Made by a program: the position numbers and the translations under genes
Notes under the pieces: generated by a model
What the model saw: only the letters and a program-made list of their open reading frames with translations
Database searches by the model: none
Told to the model about the DNA's origin: nothing
From: an uncultured Oscillospiraceae bacterium
GTDB taxonomy: Bacteria > Bacillota > Clostridia > Oscillospirales > Oscillospiraceae
Reading direction: 5' to 3'
Assembly (NCBI GenBank): GCA_934636865.1
Contig: CAKUBI010000037.1
Coordinates: forward strand, 1 to 15,002
Length of the DNA stretch: 15,002 nucleotides
Shown here: positions 7,039-14,004 of the stretch, piece after piece
Position numbering within the stretch: position 1 is the first letter of the stretch
How the letters are laid out: the number at the start of each line of letters is the position of its first letter

Positions 7039-7848
7039 ATGAAAACAGCATTATCGATCGCGGGAAGCGATTCCTGCGGAGGCGCCGGTATTCAGGCAGA
7101 CATCAAGACCATGACGATGAACGGTGTTTACGCCATGACCGCCGTCACGGCGCTCACTGCCCAGAATACGACCGGCGTAACGGCGATCCAGGAGGCGACG
7201 CCCGACTTTCTAAAAGCCCAGCTCGACGCGGTGTTTGAGGATATTTTCCCCGACGCGGTCAAGATCGGCATGGTCTCGTCCTCGGAGCTGATCCGCGTGA
7301 TCGCGGAGCGGCTGCGCCATTACGGCGCAAAGAATATCGTGGTCGATCCCGTGATGGTCGCCACCAGCGGCTCGAGCCTGATGAAAACCGACGCGGTGCA
7401 GACGCTCATCGACGAGCTGCTGCCGCTTGCGTCGGTCGTTACGCCGAACATCCCCGAGGGCGAGATCCTCTCGGGGGAGAAGATCGAAAGCAAAGAGGAC
7501 ATGGAGCGCGCGGCAAAGCGCATCAACGCGTCCTACGGCTGCGCGGTGCTCTTAAAGGGCGGACACAGCGTGAACGACGCGAACGACCTGCTCTGCGCGG
7601 ACGGCGCGCTGCACTGGTTTGAGGGTAAGCGCATCGACAACCCGAACACCCACGGCACGGGCTGCACGCTCTCGAGCGCCATCGCCGCGAACCTTGCCAA
7701 GGGCTTTTCGCTGGAGAAGTCCGTCGCGCGCTCAAAGGCGTACATCTCCGGCGCGCTGTCGGCGATGCTGGACCTCGGAAAGGGCGCGGGCCCGATGCAG
7801 CACAACTTCGACCTTGGCGGCGAGTTTGCAAAGGAGAAGGCGGAATGA
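7039..7848 (+). CDS. thiD: Hydroxymethylpyrimidine/phosphomethylpyrimidine kinase
   Basis: ThiD phosphorylates HMP twice to the diphosphate used by ThiE. The 269-residue ribokinase-fold protein begins with ALSIAGSDSCGGAGIQAD (4-21), the HMP-binding start of the family, and has VDPVMVATSG (102-111), LLKGGH (171-176) and the anion-hole motif HGTGCTLSSA (205-214). AAAGGAGAAACG lies directly before the ATG at 7039. It overlaps the next gene by 4 nt. The hairpin just upstream may set its level relative to the first three genes. Confidence 0.97.
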   Translation: MKTALSIAGSDSCGGAGIQADIKTMTMNGVYAMTAVTALTAQNTTGVTAIQEATPDFLKAQLDAVFEDIFPDAVKIGMVSSSELIRVIAERLRHYGAKNIVVDPVMVATSGSSLMKTDAVQTLIDELLPLASVVTPNIPEGEILSGEKIESKEDMERAAKRINASYGCAVLLKGGHSVNDANDLLCADGALHWFEGKRIDNPNTHGTGCTLSSAIAANLAKGFSLEKSVARSKAYISGALSAMLDLGKGAGPMQHNFDLGGEFAKEKAE

Positions 7849-8510
7849 ATACGGCTGCAAGCCGGTGCGCGGCGGCAGAAACGGCGGGAAAGCGCTGCGT
7901 GATCGTCGGCGGCGCGGACATCGGCGATTATGACCGCGTGCGCGGCTATCTCAAAGCGGACGACGCGGTCGTTTTCTGCGACTGCGGGCTCAAGCATATG
8001 GAGGCGCTGGGCGTTAAGCCGAGCCTGATCGTCGGCGATTTCGATTCGCACAGCAACCCGCATCTCGACGTGGAGACGATCGTGCTGCCGTGCGAAAAGG
8101 ACGACACCGACACCGTTTACGCGGTGAAGGAGATGGTCCGGCGCGGGTACGACGATTTTCTGCTCATCGGCGTGGTCGGCGCGCGGCTCGACCATACGCT
8201 CGGCAACGTCTCGATCCTGCTCTACCTCGACTCGCTGGGGAAGCGCGCGGAGATCGTGGACGATTATTCGGAGATGGAGATCGTCTCCGACCGGGAGGTC
8301 ACGATCGCGGACCGCTATCCCTTCTTCTCGCTGCTCAACATCACGGGCTGCGCGAAGGGCATCACCATCCGCGATGCGAAGTACCCGCTCAACGGCGGGG
8401 AGATCACCTGCGAGTATCAGTACGGCGTGAGCAATGAGGTGCTGCCCGGCAGGACGGCGAAGGTGTCCGTCCGCGAGGGAAGGCTCCTCCTCATCCGGAT
8501 CTGCGCGTAA
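7845..8510 (+). CDS. thiN: Thiamine pyrophosphokinase
   Basis: The enzyme transfers pyrophosphate from ATP to free thiamine, giving TPP. The 221-residue protein has the family motifs VGDFDS (63-68), KDDTDT (85-90) and GARLDHTLGN (112-121), which hold metal and ATP, followed by a beta-rich thiamine-binding domain (from about 140). It starts at the ATGA overlap with thiD and ends the operon before a strong terminator. Since it uses thiamine and not thiamine monophosphate, its presence instead of ThiL shapes the inferred pathway. Some annotations use the symbol tenI or tpk for relatives, but the activity assignment is firm. Confidence 0.95.
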   Translation: MNTAASRCAAAETAGKRCVIVGGADIGDYDRVRGYLKADDAVVFCDCGLKHMEALGVKPSLIVGDFDSHSNPHLDVETIVLPCEKDDTDTVYAVKEMVRRGYDDFLLIGVVGARLDHTLGNVSILLYLDSLGKRAEIVDDYSEMEIVSDREVTIADRYPFFSLLNITGCAKGITIRDAKYPLNGGEITCEYQYGVSNEVLPGRTAKVSVREGRLLLIRICA

Positions 8511-8532
8511 GCGCATCCGATCGGACAAGATG

Positions 8533-8569
8533 AAAGCGGCGGCGGAAGGGAGCTTCCGCCGCCGCTTTT
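8533..8569 (+). terminator. Terminator of the thiamine operon
   Basis: A perfect 15-bp stem pairs AAAGCGGCGGCGGAA (8533-8547) with 8554-8568 around a 6-nt loop, followed by TTTTC. The T-run also serves as part of the -35 region of the next promoter. Confidence 0.92.
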
Positions 8570-8594
8570 CAAACGGCACAAACCGTGCTATACT
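8566..8594 (+). promoter_or_regulatory. Promoter of the flavoprotein gene
   Basis: TATACT at 8589-8594 is preceded by TG one base away (extended -10, TGCTATACT). A weak -35, TTTTCA (8566-8571), lies 17 bp upstream and overlaps the T-run of the terminator before it. Confidence 0.6.
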
Positions 8595-8647
8595 GACAAA
8601 AGGCAACGCAGGATAAAAGCGTAAGCAATACACAAGGAGGCAGCGGC

Positions 8648-9274
8648 ATGAAAGCATTAAAGGTATTGATGATCAACGGCAGCCCGCACGCAAACGGCAA
8701 CACGGCGGTCGCGCTGCGCGAGATGGAAAAGATTTTTGCGGAAAACGGCGTCGAGAGCGAAACGGTGCTCATCGGCAACCAGGCTGTGCGCGGCTGCTCG
8801 GACTGCGGCGGATGCTACAAGCTGGGCAAATGCGTCTATAACGATGCGGTCAACGAGCTTGCGCCGAAGTTTGAAGCGGCGGACGGCCTGGTGGTCGCAA
8901 GCCCTGTCTACTACGCGTCCGCGAACGCGACGCTCATCGCCTGTCTCGACCGGCTCTTCTACAGCACTCCGTTCGACAAGACGATGAAGGTCGGCGCGAG
9001 CGTCGTCTGCGCGCGCCGCGGCGGCTGCTCGGCAACGTTCGACGAGCTCAACAAGTACTTCACCATCTCCGGCATGCCGCTTGCGTCCAGCCAGTACTGG
9101 AACAGCATCCACGGCCGCGCGCCGGGCGAGGCGGTGCAGGATGAGGAGGGGCGGCAGACGATGCGCACGCTCGCGCGCAATATGACGTTCCTCATGAAGA
9201 GCATCGCGCTTGGAAAGGAGCAGTTCGGCCTGCCCGAAAAGGAGGAGCGCGTCGCCACGCACTTCATCCGCTGA
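8648..9274 (+). CDS. Iron-sulfur flavoprotein-like NAD(P)H-dependent oxidoreductase
   Basis: This 208-residue protein has a flavodoxin-like fold. GSPHANGNTA (11-20) is the phosphate loop for FMN, and SPVYYASAN lies near residue 85. Cys50, Cys53, Cys56 and Cys62 form a CX2CX2CX5C cluster like the compact motif of archaeal and clostridial iron-sulfur flavoproteins (Isf), which hold a 4Fe-4S cluster and pass electrons to oxygen species or other acceptors. It is cytoplasmic, with no signal peptide. AAGGAGG (8634-8640) fixes the start. It stands alone between its own promoter and a terminator. The physiological substrate cannot be told from sequence. Confidence 0.88.
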   Translation: MKALKVLMINGSPHANGNTAVALREMEKIFAENGVESETVLIGNQAVRGCSDCGGCYKLGKCVYNDAVNELAPKFEAADGLVVASPVYYASANATLIACLDRLFYSTPFDKTMKVGASVVCARRGGCSATFDELNKYFTISGMPLASSQYWNSIHGRAPGEAVQDEEGRQTMRTLARNMTFLMKSIALGKEQFGLPEKEERVATHFIR

Positions 9275-9282
9275 AAAAAAAC

Positions 9283-9318
9283 AAAAAATCGCCCCTCCGA
9301 GCGGAGGGGCGATTTTTT
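9283..9318. terminator. Bidirectional terminator between convergent genes
   Basis: AAAAAATCGCCCCTCC (9283-9298) and GGAGGGGCGATTTTTT (9303-9318) form a 16-bp stem around GAGC. The A-run on one side and T-run on the other let it stop transcription of both the flavoprotein gene (plus) and the carboxyltransferase gene (minus). Confidence 0.93.
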
Positions 9319-9326
9319 GCAGCTGT

Positions 9327-10769
9327 TTACTTGCGGGCAAACGGGGCGACGGCGCGCTCGTGCTTTTCGGGATGCGCGACCGGGGTGATCGTGCGGTGCG
9401 CCTTGGGCGTGCGCAGGTTGCGCGCGTTGATGAACTTGGGCGCGACCTGCGGGAACAGCGCGAGCGAGAGCACGTCCTCCTCGCTGCGGGCGAGGTCCTT
9501 GAACTCCTCGCGGTACTTGGGCAGCTCCGGCTCCAGAAGGTCCGCGGGACGGCAGGTGATGACCTCCTCGGGCTTGATGCCGGCCTTGGCGCGCACCTGC
9601 TCGTTGACCTTGCCGGGCAGCTGTCCGTACTCGCCGCGCAGCATGGCCTTGGACTCCTTCGGGACCATCTTGTAGCGCTCGCCGGTGATGATGTTCAGCA
9701 CGGCCTGCGTGCCGACGATCTGGCTCGAGGGCGTGACCAGCGGGGGATAGCCGAAGTCCTCGCGTACGCGGGGGATCTCGGCGAGAACATCGTAATACTT
9801 GTCCTCTTTTCCGGCCTGCTTGAGCTGGGAGATGAGGTTGGAGAGCATGCCGCCGGGGACCTGATAGAGAAGCGTGTTGGTATCGACGTTGAGGACCTTC
9901 GGGTCGAGCGCGCCGCTGGCTTTGAGCTCGTCGGCGACCTTGCGGAAGTGGACGGCGGCCTCGCTCATCTTGTCAAGGTCGAGCCCCGTGTCGCGCACGG
10001 TGCCCTTGAGCGTCGCGACAAGCGACTCCGTCGCGGGCTGGGAGGTGCCGTTTGCCAGCGGGGACAGCGCGGTATCGACAATGTCCACGCCCGCCATCGC
10101 GGCCATGAGGTAGACCATGTCGCCCGTGCCGCTCGTGTTGTGCGTATGCAGGTGGATGGGCATGTTGACGGTCTCTTTCAGGCGCTTGACGAGAGAATAG
10201 GCGTCCATCGGCAGAAGGAGGTTCGCCATGTCCTTGATGCACAGCACGTCCGCGCCCATCTGCTCAAGCTCCTTGGCGAGCTTGACGAAGTAGTCCTCGT
10301 TGTGGATGGGGGAGACGGTGTAGGAGAGCGTGGCCTCGACCTGACCGCCGTATTTCTTGGTGGACCTGATGGCCTGCTCCAAGTTGCGCACGTCGTTGAG
10401 CGCGTCGAAGATGCGGATGATGTCGATGCCGTTTTCGATGGACTTGGCGCAGAACTCATCGACCACGTCGTCGGCATAGTGCTTGTAGCCCAGGATATTC
10501 TGCCCGCGGAAGAGCATCTGGAGCTTCGTGTGCGGCAGGTGCGCGCGCAGCTGGCGCAGCCGCTCCCACGGGTCCTCGTTCAGAAAGCGCAGGCAGGCGT
10601 CGAACGTGGCGCCGCCCCAGCATTCGAGGGAGTAATAGCCGATGGAATCGAGCACCTCGCAGGCGGGGAGCATCTGCTCGAGGGTCATGCGCGTCGCGGC
10701 CTGCGACTGGTGGGCATCACGCAGAATGGTATCGGTGATGAGCAAGGGCTTATTCGATAAAAATTCCAT
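9327..10769 (-). CDS. oadA: Biotin-dependent carboxyltransferase subunit (oxaloacetate decarboxylase alpha / pyruvate carboxylase subunit B type)
   Basis: This 480-residue protein carries the carboxyltransferase TIM barrel: ITDTILRDAHQSQAATR from residue 11 with the metal-binding Asp, the predicted carbamylated Lys179 in CIKDM, and HLHTHNTSG at 206-214 with metal-binding His. The conserved PAD domain follows to about residue 450. There is no AMKM biotinyl domain, which full-length relatives carry at the C-terminus, so a separate biotin carrier is needed. It moves carboxyl groups between biotin and oxaloacetate/pyruvate or a similar acid. The neighbours are not membrane decarboxylase genes, so the partner subunits lie elsewhere. 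The ribosome site AAGGA is 13 nt from the ATG, which is long. The symbol is tentative. Confidence 0.9.
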   Translation of the reverse strand: MEFLSNKPLLITDTILRDAHQSQAATRMTLEQMLPACEVLDSIGYYSLECWGGATFDACLRFLNEDPWERLRQLRAHLPHTKLQMLFRGQNILGYKHYADDVVDEFCAKSIENGIDIIRIFDALNDVRNLEQAIRSTKKYGGQVEATLSYTVSPIHNEDYFVKLAKELEQMGADVLCIKDMANLLLPMDAYSLVKRLKETVNMPIHLHTHNTSGTGDMVYLMAAMAGVDIVDTALSPLANGTSQPATESLVATLKGTVRDTGLDLDKMSEAAVHFRKVADELKASGALDPKVLNVDTNTLLYQVPGGMLSNLISQLKQAGKEDKYYDVLAEIPRVREDFGYPPLVTPSSQIVGTQAVLNIITGERYKMVPKESKAMLRGEYGQLPGKVNEQVRAKAGIKPEEVITCRPADLLEPELPKYREEFKDLARSEEDVLSLALFPQVAPKFINARNLRTPKAHRTITPVAHPEKHERAVAPFARK

Positions 10770-10808
10770 AGCGGTCGAAGGGTCCTTTCGTTTAAATTCA
10801 ATAACGTC

Positions 10809-10837
10809 AGTTTACCACAATACCGCAGGAGAAGCAA
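10809..10837 (-). promoter_or_regulatory. Promoter of the carboxyltransferase gene
   Basis: On the minus strand TTGCTT (10837-10832) and TAAACT (10814-10809) are 17 bp apart, and TGG directly before the -10 gives an extended -10 element. It points at the carboxyltransferase start at 10769. Confidence 0.6.
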
Positions 10838-10931
10838 GCCTTCTTTTGACAGAAATCTTGCATTTTCTTTTGTTTCCGACATATCGTGCGGGGCAAAAGC
10901 TTCAAAATGCGCAAAGAAGCGGAAAAGGCGC

Positions 10932-10960
10932 TTGACGCTTCCGCCGGGATATGATATACT
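10932..10960 (+). promoter_or_regulatory. Promoter of the manganese riboswitch-mntP unit
   Basis: TTGACG (10932-10937) and TATACT (10955-10960) are separated by 17 bp. Transcription would start near 10967, at the first base of the riboswitch P1 stem. Confidence 0.8.
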
Positions 10961-10965
10961 ACGCA

Positions 10966-11070
10966 GGCTTTGAGGGAGTAGATGGCGTCGATCGATGATA
11001 TGGCGTGGCAAGTCAACAGACTGACCGCTTGTGCGGTCTGGCTTGTCTTAAACAACGAGACTCAAGTATG
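10966..11070 (+). promoter_or_regulatory. yybP-ykoY (Mn2+-sensing) riboswitch
   Basis: The family marks are GAGGGAGTAG at 10972-10981, a GTCAACAGACTG/CTGG arm, and ACGAGACTCAA at 11055-11065. TTGAG (10970-10974) pairs with CTCAA (11061-11065) as the closing stem. These match the manganese-sensing class, which commonly sits before MntP-type exporters. Mn2+ binding would be expected to turn the exporter on. Confidence 0.88.
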
Positions 11071-11103
11071 GCTCTGCTGTACCTGTGTCTTTTTCTTTAT
11101 ACT

Positions 11104-11130
11104 CAGGTGCGGCAGCGTGCCTGATTTTTT
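11104..11130 (+). terminator. Terminator of the Mn2+ riboswitch with a possible antiterminator
   Basis: CAGGTGCG (11104-11111) pairs with GCGTGCCTG's complement region ending at 11123 around a short loop, followed by ATTTTTTG. Upstream GCTGTACCTG (11076-11085) can instead pair with CAGGT and CAGC in the same hairpin. This gives a plausible on/off switch. The pairing was done by eye only. Confidence 0.75.
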
Positions 11131-11150
11131 GTTGTTTGGAGGATCCTGCT

Positions 11151-11723
11151 ATGACGTTTTTTGAGCTGCTTCTCATTGGAATCGGCCTTTCAATGGACGC
11201 ATTCGCCGTGTCGATCTGCAAGGGACTTTCCATGCAGAAGGTCGATAAAAAGTATACCCTCTGCATCGGTCTTGCCTTCGGCGGCTTTCAGGCCATCATG
11301 CCGCTCACGGGCTATCTGCTCGGCAGCCAGTTTGCGGGCTATATCGAGCGCTTCGACCACTGGATCGCCTTTATCCTGCTGGCGTTTATCGGCTTCAGCA
11401 TGATCCGCGAGAGCCGGGAAGAGGAGGAAGAGGAGGAAAAGCCTTTTGCCGGCGTGAACGTGAAGGAGCTGCTCATCCTCGCCGTGGCCACGAGCATCGA
11501 CGCGCTGGCCATCGGCGTGACGTTCGCGTTTTTGGAGGTCAGTATCGTGCCGGCCATCACGCTCATCGGCTGCACGACGTTCGTCATCTCCGTCGCGGGC
11601 GTGTATGTCGGCAATGTGTTCGGCGCGCGCTACAAAAGCCGCGCGGAGCTGACCGGCGGCGTCATCCTGATTCTGATCGGCCTTAAGATCCTGCTTGAGC
11701 ATCTGGGCGTGATCGCGTTCTGA
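11151..11723 (+). CDS. mntP: Manganese efflux pump MntP
   Basis: MntP exports Mn2+ across the cytoplasmic membrane and guards against manganese excess. The 190-residue protein has six likely membrane helices and an internal duplication. GLSMDAFAVS (12-21) and ATSIDALAIG (113-122) carry the conserved Asp16 and Asp118 used in metal transport. A strongly acidic cytoplasmic loop, EEEEEEE (about 90-97), separates the halves. GGAGG (11138-11142) fixes the start. An upstream in-frame extension runs through the riboswitch and is not real. Control by the yybP-ykoY riboswitch supports the function independently of the protein sequence. Confidence 0.97.
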   Translation: MTFFELLLIGIGLSMDAFAVSICKGLSMQKVDKKYTLCIGLAFGGFQAIMPLTGYLLGSQFAGYIERFDHWIAFILLAFIGFSMIRESREEEEEEEKPFAGVNVKELLILAVATSIDALAIGVTFAFLEVSIVPAITLIGCTTFVISVAGVYVGNVFGARYKSRAELTGGVILILIGLKILLEHLGVIAF

Positions 11724-11744
11724 CACCGCACTGTGAAAATAGAG

Positions 11745-11778
11745 AAGAGGGACTGCGCTTTCGCGCAGTCCCTCTTTT
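11745..11778. terminator. Terminator after mntP, probably bidirectional
   Basis: AAGAGGGACTGCGC (11745-11758) and GCGCAGTCCCTCTT (11763-11776) form a 14-bp perfect stem around TTTC, then TT. On the minus strand it can also end the Cys-rich peptide transcript, which lies 25 bp away. Confidence 0.9.
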
Positions 11779-11802
11779 ATGCAGTTGTGAAGAGGTGCGG
11801 TC

Positions 11803-11964
11803 TCAGCAGCCGCAGCCGTTGTTGCAGCCGCAGTTATTGCCGCAGCCGCAGTTATTGCCGCAGCCGCAATTGCCGCCGCAGCCGCCGCAGGCGAAGATCA
11901 GGATGATGAGGATCAGGATCCACAGGCAGCAGCCGCCGCCGAAACAACCGTTATTATTACACAT
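11803..11964 (-). CDS. Small Gly/Cys/Asn-rich membrane-anchored peptide
   Basis: This 53-residue ORF is too short for routine calling. It begins MCNNNGCFGGGCC, has one hydrophobic segment (LWILILIILIFA, 14-25), and ends in a Cys/Gly/Asn tail with the unit NNCGCG repeated (18-bp DNA period). About a quarter of the residues are Cys. AGGGGG sits 9 nt before the ATG on the minus strand. Similar short peptides occur in many Clostridia and are sometimes called chorion-class high-cysteine protein, a name with no functional meaning. Metal binding or a disulfide-linked surface tail is possible. It is 78 bp downstream of the SLH gene, on the same strand. Confidence 0.72.
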   Translation of the reverse strand: MCNNNGCFGGGCCLWILILIILIFACGGCGGNCGCGNNCGCGNNCGCNNGCGC

Positions 11965-12042
11965 AAAACGAACCCCCTATGAAGATTGGGACCGTCCGCT
12001 CGGCGGTCTCAACCTATACTATGACGGGGGACGGAAAAGGTG

Positions 12043-13155
12043 TCAGCGGATGCGCTGGGAGGTGACCATCGTGCGGGAGAAGCGGTAGGCGTCCGCCGTG
12101 AACACGCCGCGCGCGGCGAGCACATCGCTCAGCGCCGTGCCGCCGCTGACGTTCGTTTCGAGCGCGTAATAGGAAAGATAGGCAACGTCCGCGCGCAGGA
12201 AGGGCGCAGCGCGCAGCGCGCTCACCTCGCCCGCCGTCAGAACACCCGCGCTCTGCGCGCGCTCGGGGGCGTTCGAAATGTCGGACTGCGCGGTGGTGCT
12301 GTAGCGCAGCGCGCGCAGGAGGAACTCGGTGTACATCTCCGCCGACGCGCTCATCGACGTGCCGAAGGCCGTGGGGCTGACGCCGTTGGTGTAGCCCTTT
12401 GAGTAGGCGTAGGCGGCGTAGTGCTCGGCCCAGTCGGGAATGTCGGTGAAGGGGTGCGAAGCCGTGCAGGCGAGCGCGTCGCTTTCCTCACCCAGAAGAC
12501 GGATGAGCATGATGAGCGCTTCCATGCGCGTCGGCGCTTTTTCAAGGTCGAAGCCCTCACCGTAGGCGGTGTCAGACCCGCGGAACAGGCCGAGCGTCTT
12601 GAGCGACGCGGCCATGGCGGGATAATCGACCGTGGAGGACGCGGCGATAGAGAACGGGCCGCAGTAGTTGAGCACGGCGGTCTTGCCCGTGACGGTGAAC
12701 TGCGCGATCGTGTCCTCGGCAACGAGATAGCGGTGGTTCGCGGCAAGCGCCGCGCCGGTTTTGATTTCGCTGCCGCTCGTCACGTCGATGACCGCGCCGG
12801 AGGAAAACTGCGCGCTCACATCGCCCGCGAGCACGACGAGCTGGAGCCCCGTCGCGCCGGAGAGAATGTCGCCCTGCTTGAGCCGCTTCTGGGTGAAGGT
12901 GTCGGCGACGCTGCCGCCGGTATTCACCTCCGCGGTGGAGATCGCCGCGCGCAGCGCGGCTTCCGCCTGCGCGTAGGCGGTTTTATCGGAGGAATCGAGC
13001 GCGCTGTCAACGCCCGTGTCTACCCTGGCGCGGAAGGTGCTTTGCAGATAGCTCAGCGAGATCAGCGGGTCGCTGCTGTCGCCGCCCGCGGCAAGCGCCG
13101 CGCCGGCGAGGACCGTCACCGCGAGGAGCGCGGCGAGAAACCGGAGCTTTTTCAC
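12043..13155 (-). CDS. Exported S-layer homology domain protein
   Basis: This 370-residue protein starts with a clear signal peptide (MKKLRFLAALLAVTVLAG, likely cut after ALA near residue 22). Residues 30-175 form a beta-rich region of unknown function. SLH-type sequence covers about 183-225, 236-285 (FTDIPDWAEHYAAYAYSKGY, then a TNGVS turn) and a weaker third unit at about 300-345. SLH domains bind pyruvylated cell-wall polymers, so the protein should sit on the cell surface. It has no enzyme motif I can see. Its start overlaps the rex stop by 4 nt, so it is made from the rex transcript, which is unusual company for a redox regulator. Confidence 0.85.
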   Translation of the reverse strand: MKKLRFLAALLAVTVLAGAALAAGGDSSDPLISLSYLQSTFRARVDTGVDSALDSSDKTAYAQAEAALRAAISTAEVNTGGSVADTFTQKRLKQGDILSGATGLQLVVLAGDVSAQFSSGAVIDVTSGSEIKTGAALAANHRYLVAEDTIAQFTVTGKTAVLNYCGPFSIAASSTVDYPAMAASLKTLGLFRGSDTAYGEGFDLEKAPTRMEALIMLIRLLGEESDALACTASHPFTDIPDWAEHYAAYAYSKGYTNGVSPTAFGTSMSASAEMYTEFLLRALRYSTTAQSDISNAPERAQSAGVLTAGEVSALRAAPFLRADVAYLSYYALETNVSGGTALSDVLAARGVFTADAYRFSRTMVTSQRIR

Positions 13156-13811
13156 GTCTCGTCCTCCTCCGGGGCCGTCTCGGCCGAGGTCTTGGAGATG
13201 CGGTAGCTCAGCGTGAGCAGGCTGTCGGCAAAGTGAACGTTTTCGGTGAATACGTCGCCGCCGACGTTCAGCTCGGTGTTGGTGAAGTTCCAGATGCCGC
13301 GCACGCCGAGGCGGACGAGCTGCTCGGCCACCTCCTGCGCGATGTTTTTCGGCACGGTCAGCACCGCCACGTCCGGGTGGCAGGCGGCGAAGTAGTCCTC
13401 CAGCTCGTCGAGCGGGCGGATGAGGATGTTGTTGACGCGCGTGCCGATCAGCGCGGGGGAGACGTCGAACGCCGTGTCGAGCAGAAAGCCGGTCTGCGCG
13501 AAGTCGAAGTTGCGCAGCAGCGCGTGGCCCAGGTGGCCCGCGCCGATCACGACGAGCCGGTGGCCCTCGTCTACGCCGAGAATGTGGCCGATCTCCGTGC
13601 GCAGCTCAAGAATATTATAGCCATAGCCCTGCTGGCCGAACTCGCCGAAGCAGCTCAGGTCCTGACGGATCTGCGAGGCGGTGATGTCCATGCGCTCGCC
13701 AAGCGAGCTCGAGGAGATGCGCACGATGCCCTTGGAGTGCAGCTCGTCGAGATAGCGGTAGTATCGGGGAAGACGCCGGATGACGGCGTCGGAGATTTTG
13801 CGTTTTTTCAT
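13152..13811 (-). CDS. rex: Redox-sensing transcriptional repressor Rex
   Basis: Rex senses the NADH/NAD+ ratio and represses fermentation and respiration genes until NADH rises. The 219-residue protein has an N-terminal winged helix (8-75, with ASQIRQDLSCFGEFGQQGYGY at 45-65) and a Rossmann domain with GAGHLG (90-95) for NAD binding, then a C-terminal swap helix. Length and order match the family. I chose ATG 13811, preceded by AAGGA at proper spacing, over the TTG at 13820. It is the first gene of a rex-SLH operon. The acidic tail after about residue 205 is an unusual extra end. An operator-like sequence over its promoter suggests self-control. Confidence 0.96.
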   Translation of the reverse strand: MKKRKISDAVIRRLPRYYRYLDELHSKGIVRISSSSLGERMDITASQIRQDLSCFGEFGQQGYGYNILELRTEIGHILGVDEGHRLVVIGAGHLGHALLRNFDFAQTGFLLDTAFDVSPALIGTRVNNILIRPLDELEDYFAACHPDVAVLTVPKNIAQEVAEQLVRLGVRGIWNFTNTELNVGGDVFTENVHFADSLLTLSYRISKTSAETAPEEDET

Positions 13812-13842
13812 AGAGACCAATCCTTCGCTTCAGGTTAGTCTG

Positions 13843-13871
13843 ATTATACGAGCGCGGCGGGAACTTGTCAA
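13843..13871 (-). promoter_or_regulatory. Perfect consensus promoter of rex
   Basis: On the minus strand TTGACA (13871-13866) and TATAAT (13848-13843) are exactly consensus with a 17-bp spacer. Such a strong promoter usually needs repression, which fits an overlapping operator. Confidence 0.88.
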
Positions 13872-13883
13872 TTTTTTTAACGA
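13865..13883. promoter_or_regulatory. Possible Rex operator over the rex -35 box
   Basis: TTGTCAA and TTAACGA flank five T, resembling the Rex site TTGTTAA-N4-TTAACAA. It differs by one base in each arm and has a 5-bp rather than 4-bp spacer. It covers the -35 box. The imperfect spacing makes this tentative. Confidence 0.35.
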
Positions 13884-13903
13884 ACTTTGCCGAAAATTTT
13901 TCC

Positions 13904-13932
13904 TTTACACCGCCGGAAAAACTTGCTATACT
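13904..13932 (+). promoter_or_regulatory. Original tRNA-Arg promoter
   Basis: TTTACA (13904-13909) and TATACT (13927-13932) with a 17-bp spacer give a start near 13940, 26 bp before the broken tRNA copy. No comparable promoter is seen directly before the intact tRNA at 14135. Confidence 0.75.
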
Positions 13933-13965
13933 ATCTTTAATTGGACAGCGTCCGAAACTTAATAT

Positions 13966-14004
13966 GTGCCCGTAGCTCAGTTGGATAGAGCGTCAGACTC
14001 CGAC
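13966..14004 (+). pseudogene. Orphan 5' half of tRNA-Arg(CCG)
   Basis: These 39 nt match the first 39 nt of the intact tRNA at 14135 except for C13994 in place of T. The match includes six flanking bases upstream (AATATG begins at 13961) and stops exactly at the end of the anticodon loop. The next bases (GTTTC) cannot pair with the anticodon-stem strand TCAGA, so no functional tRNA can form. It is the signature left when an integrase crosses over in the anticodon loop. Confidence 0.9.

Noticed and set aside
9210..10760. Plus-strand 516-codon ORF
   Set aside because: It is the antisense shadow of the carboxyltransferase gene in GC-rich DNA and has the low-complexity Arg/Gly/Val/Leu composition of such shadows.
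11821..11880. CRISPR-like short repeats
   Set aside because: The 18-bp units are contiguous, without spacers, and encode the NNCGCG tail of the small peptide.
11795..12088. Plus-strand Pro/Gln-rich ORF
   Set aside because: It is the complement of the Cys/Gly repeat peptide on the minus strand, which has a better start, ribosome site and membrane segment.
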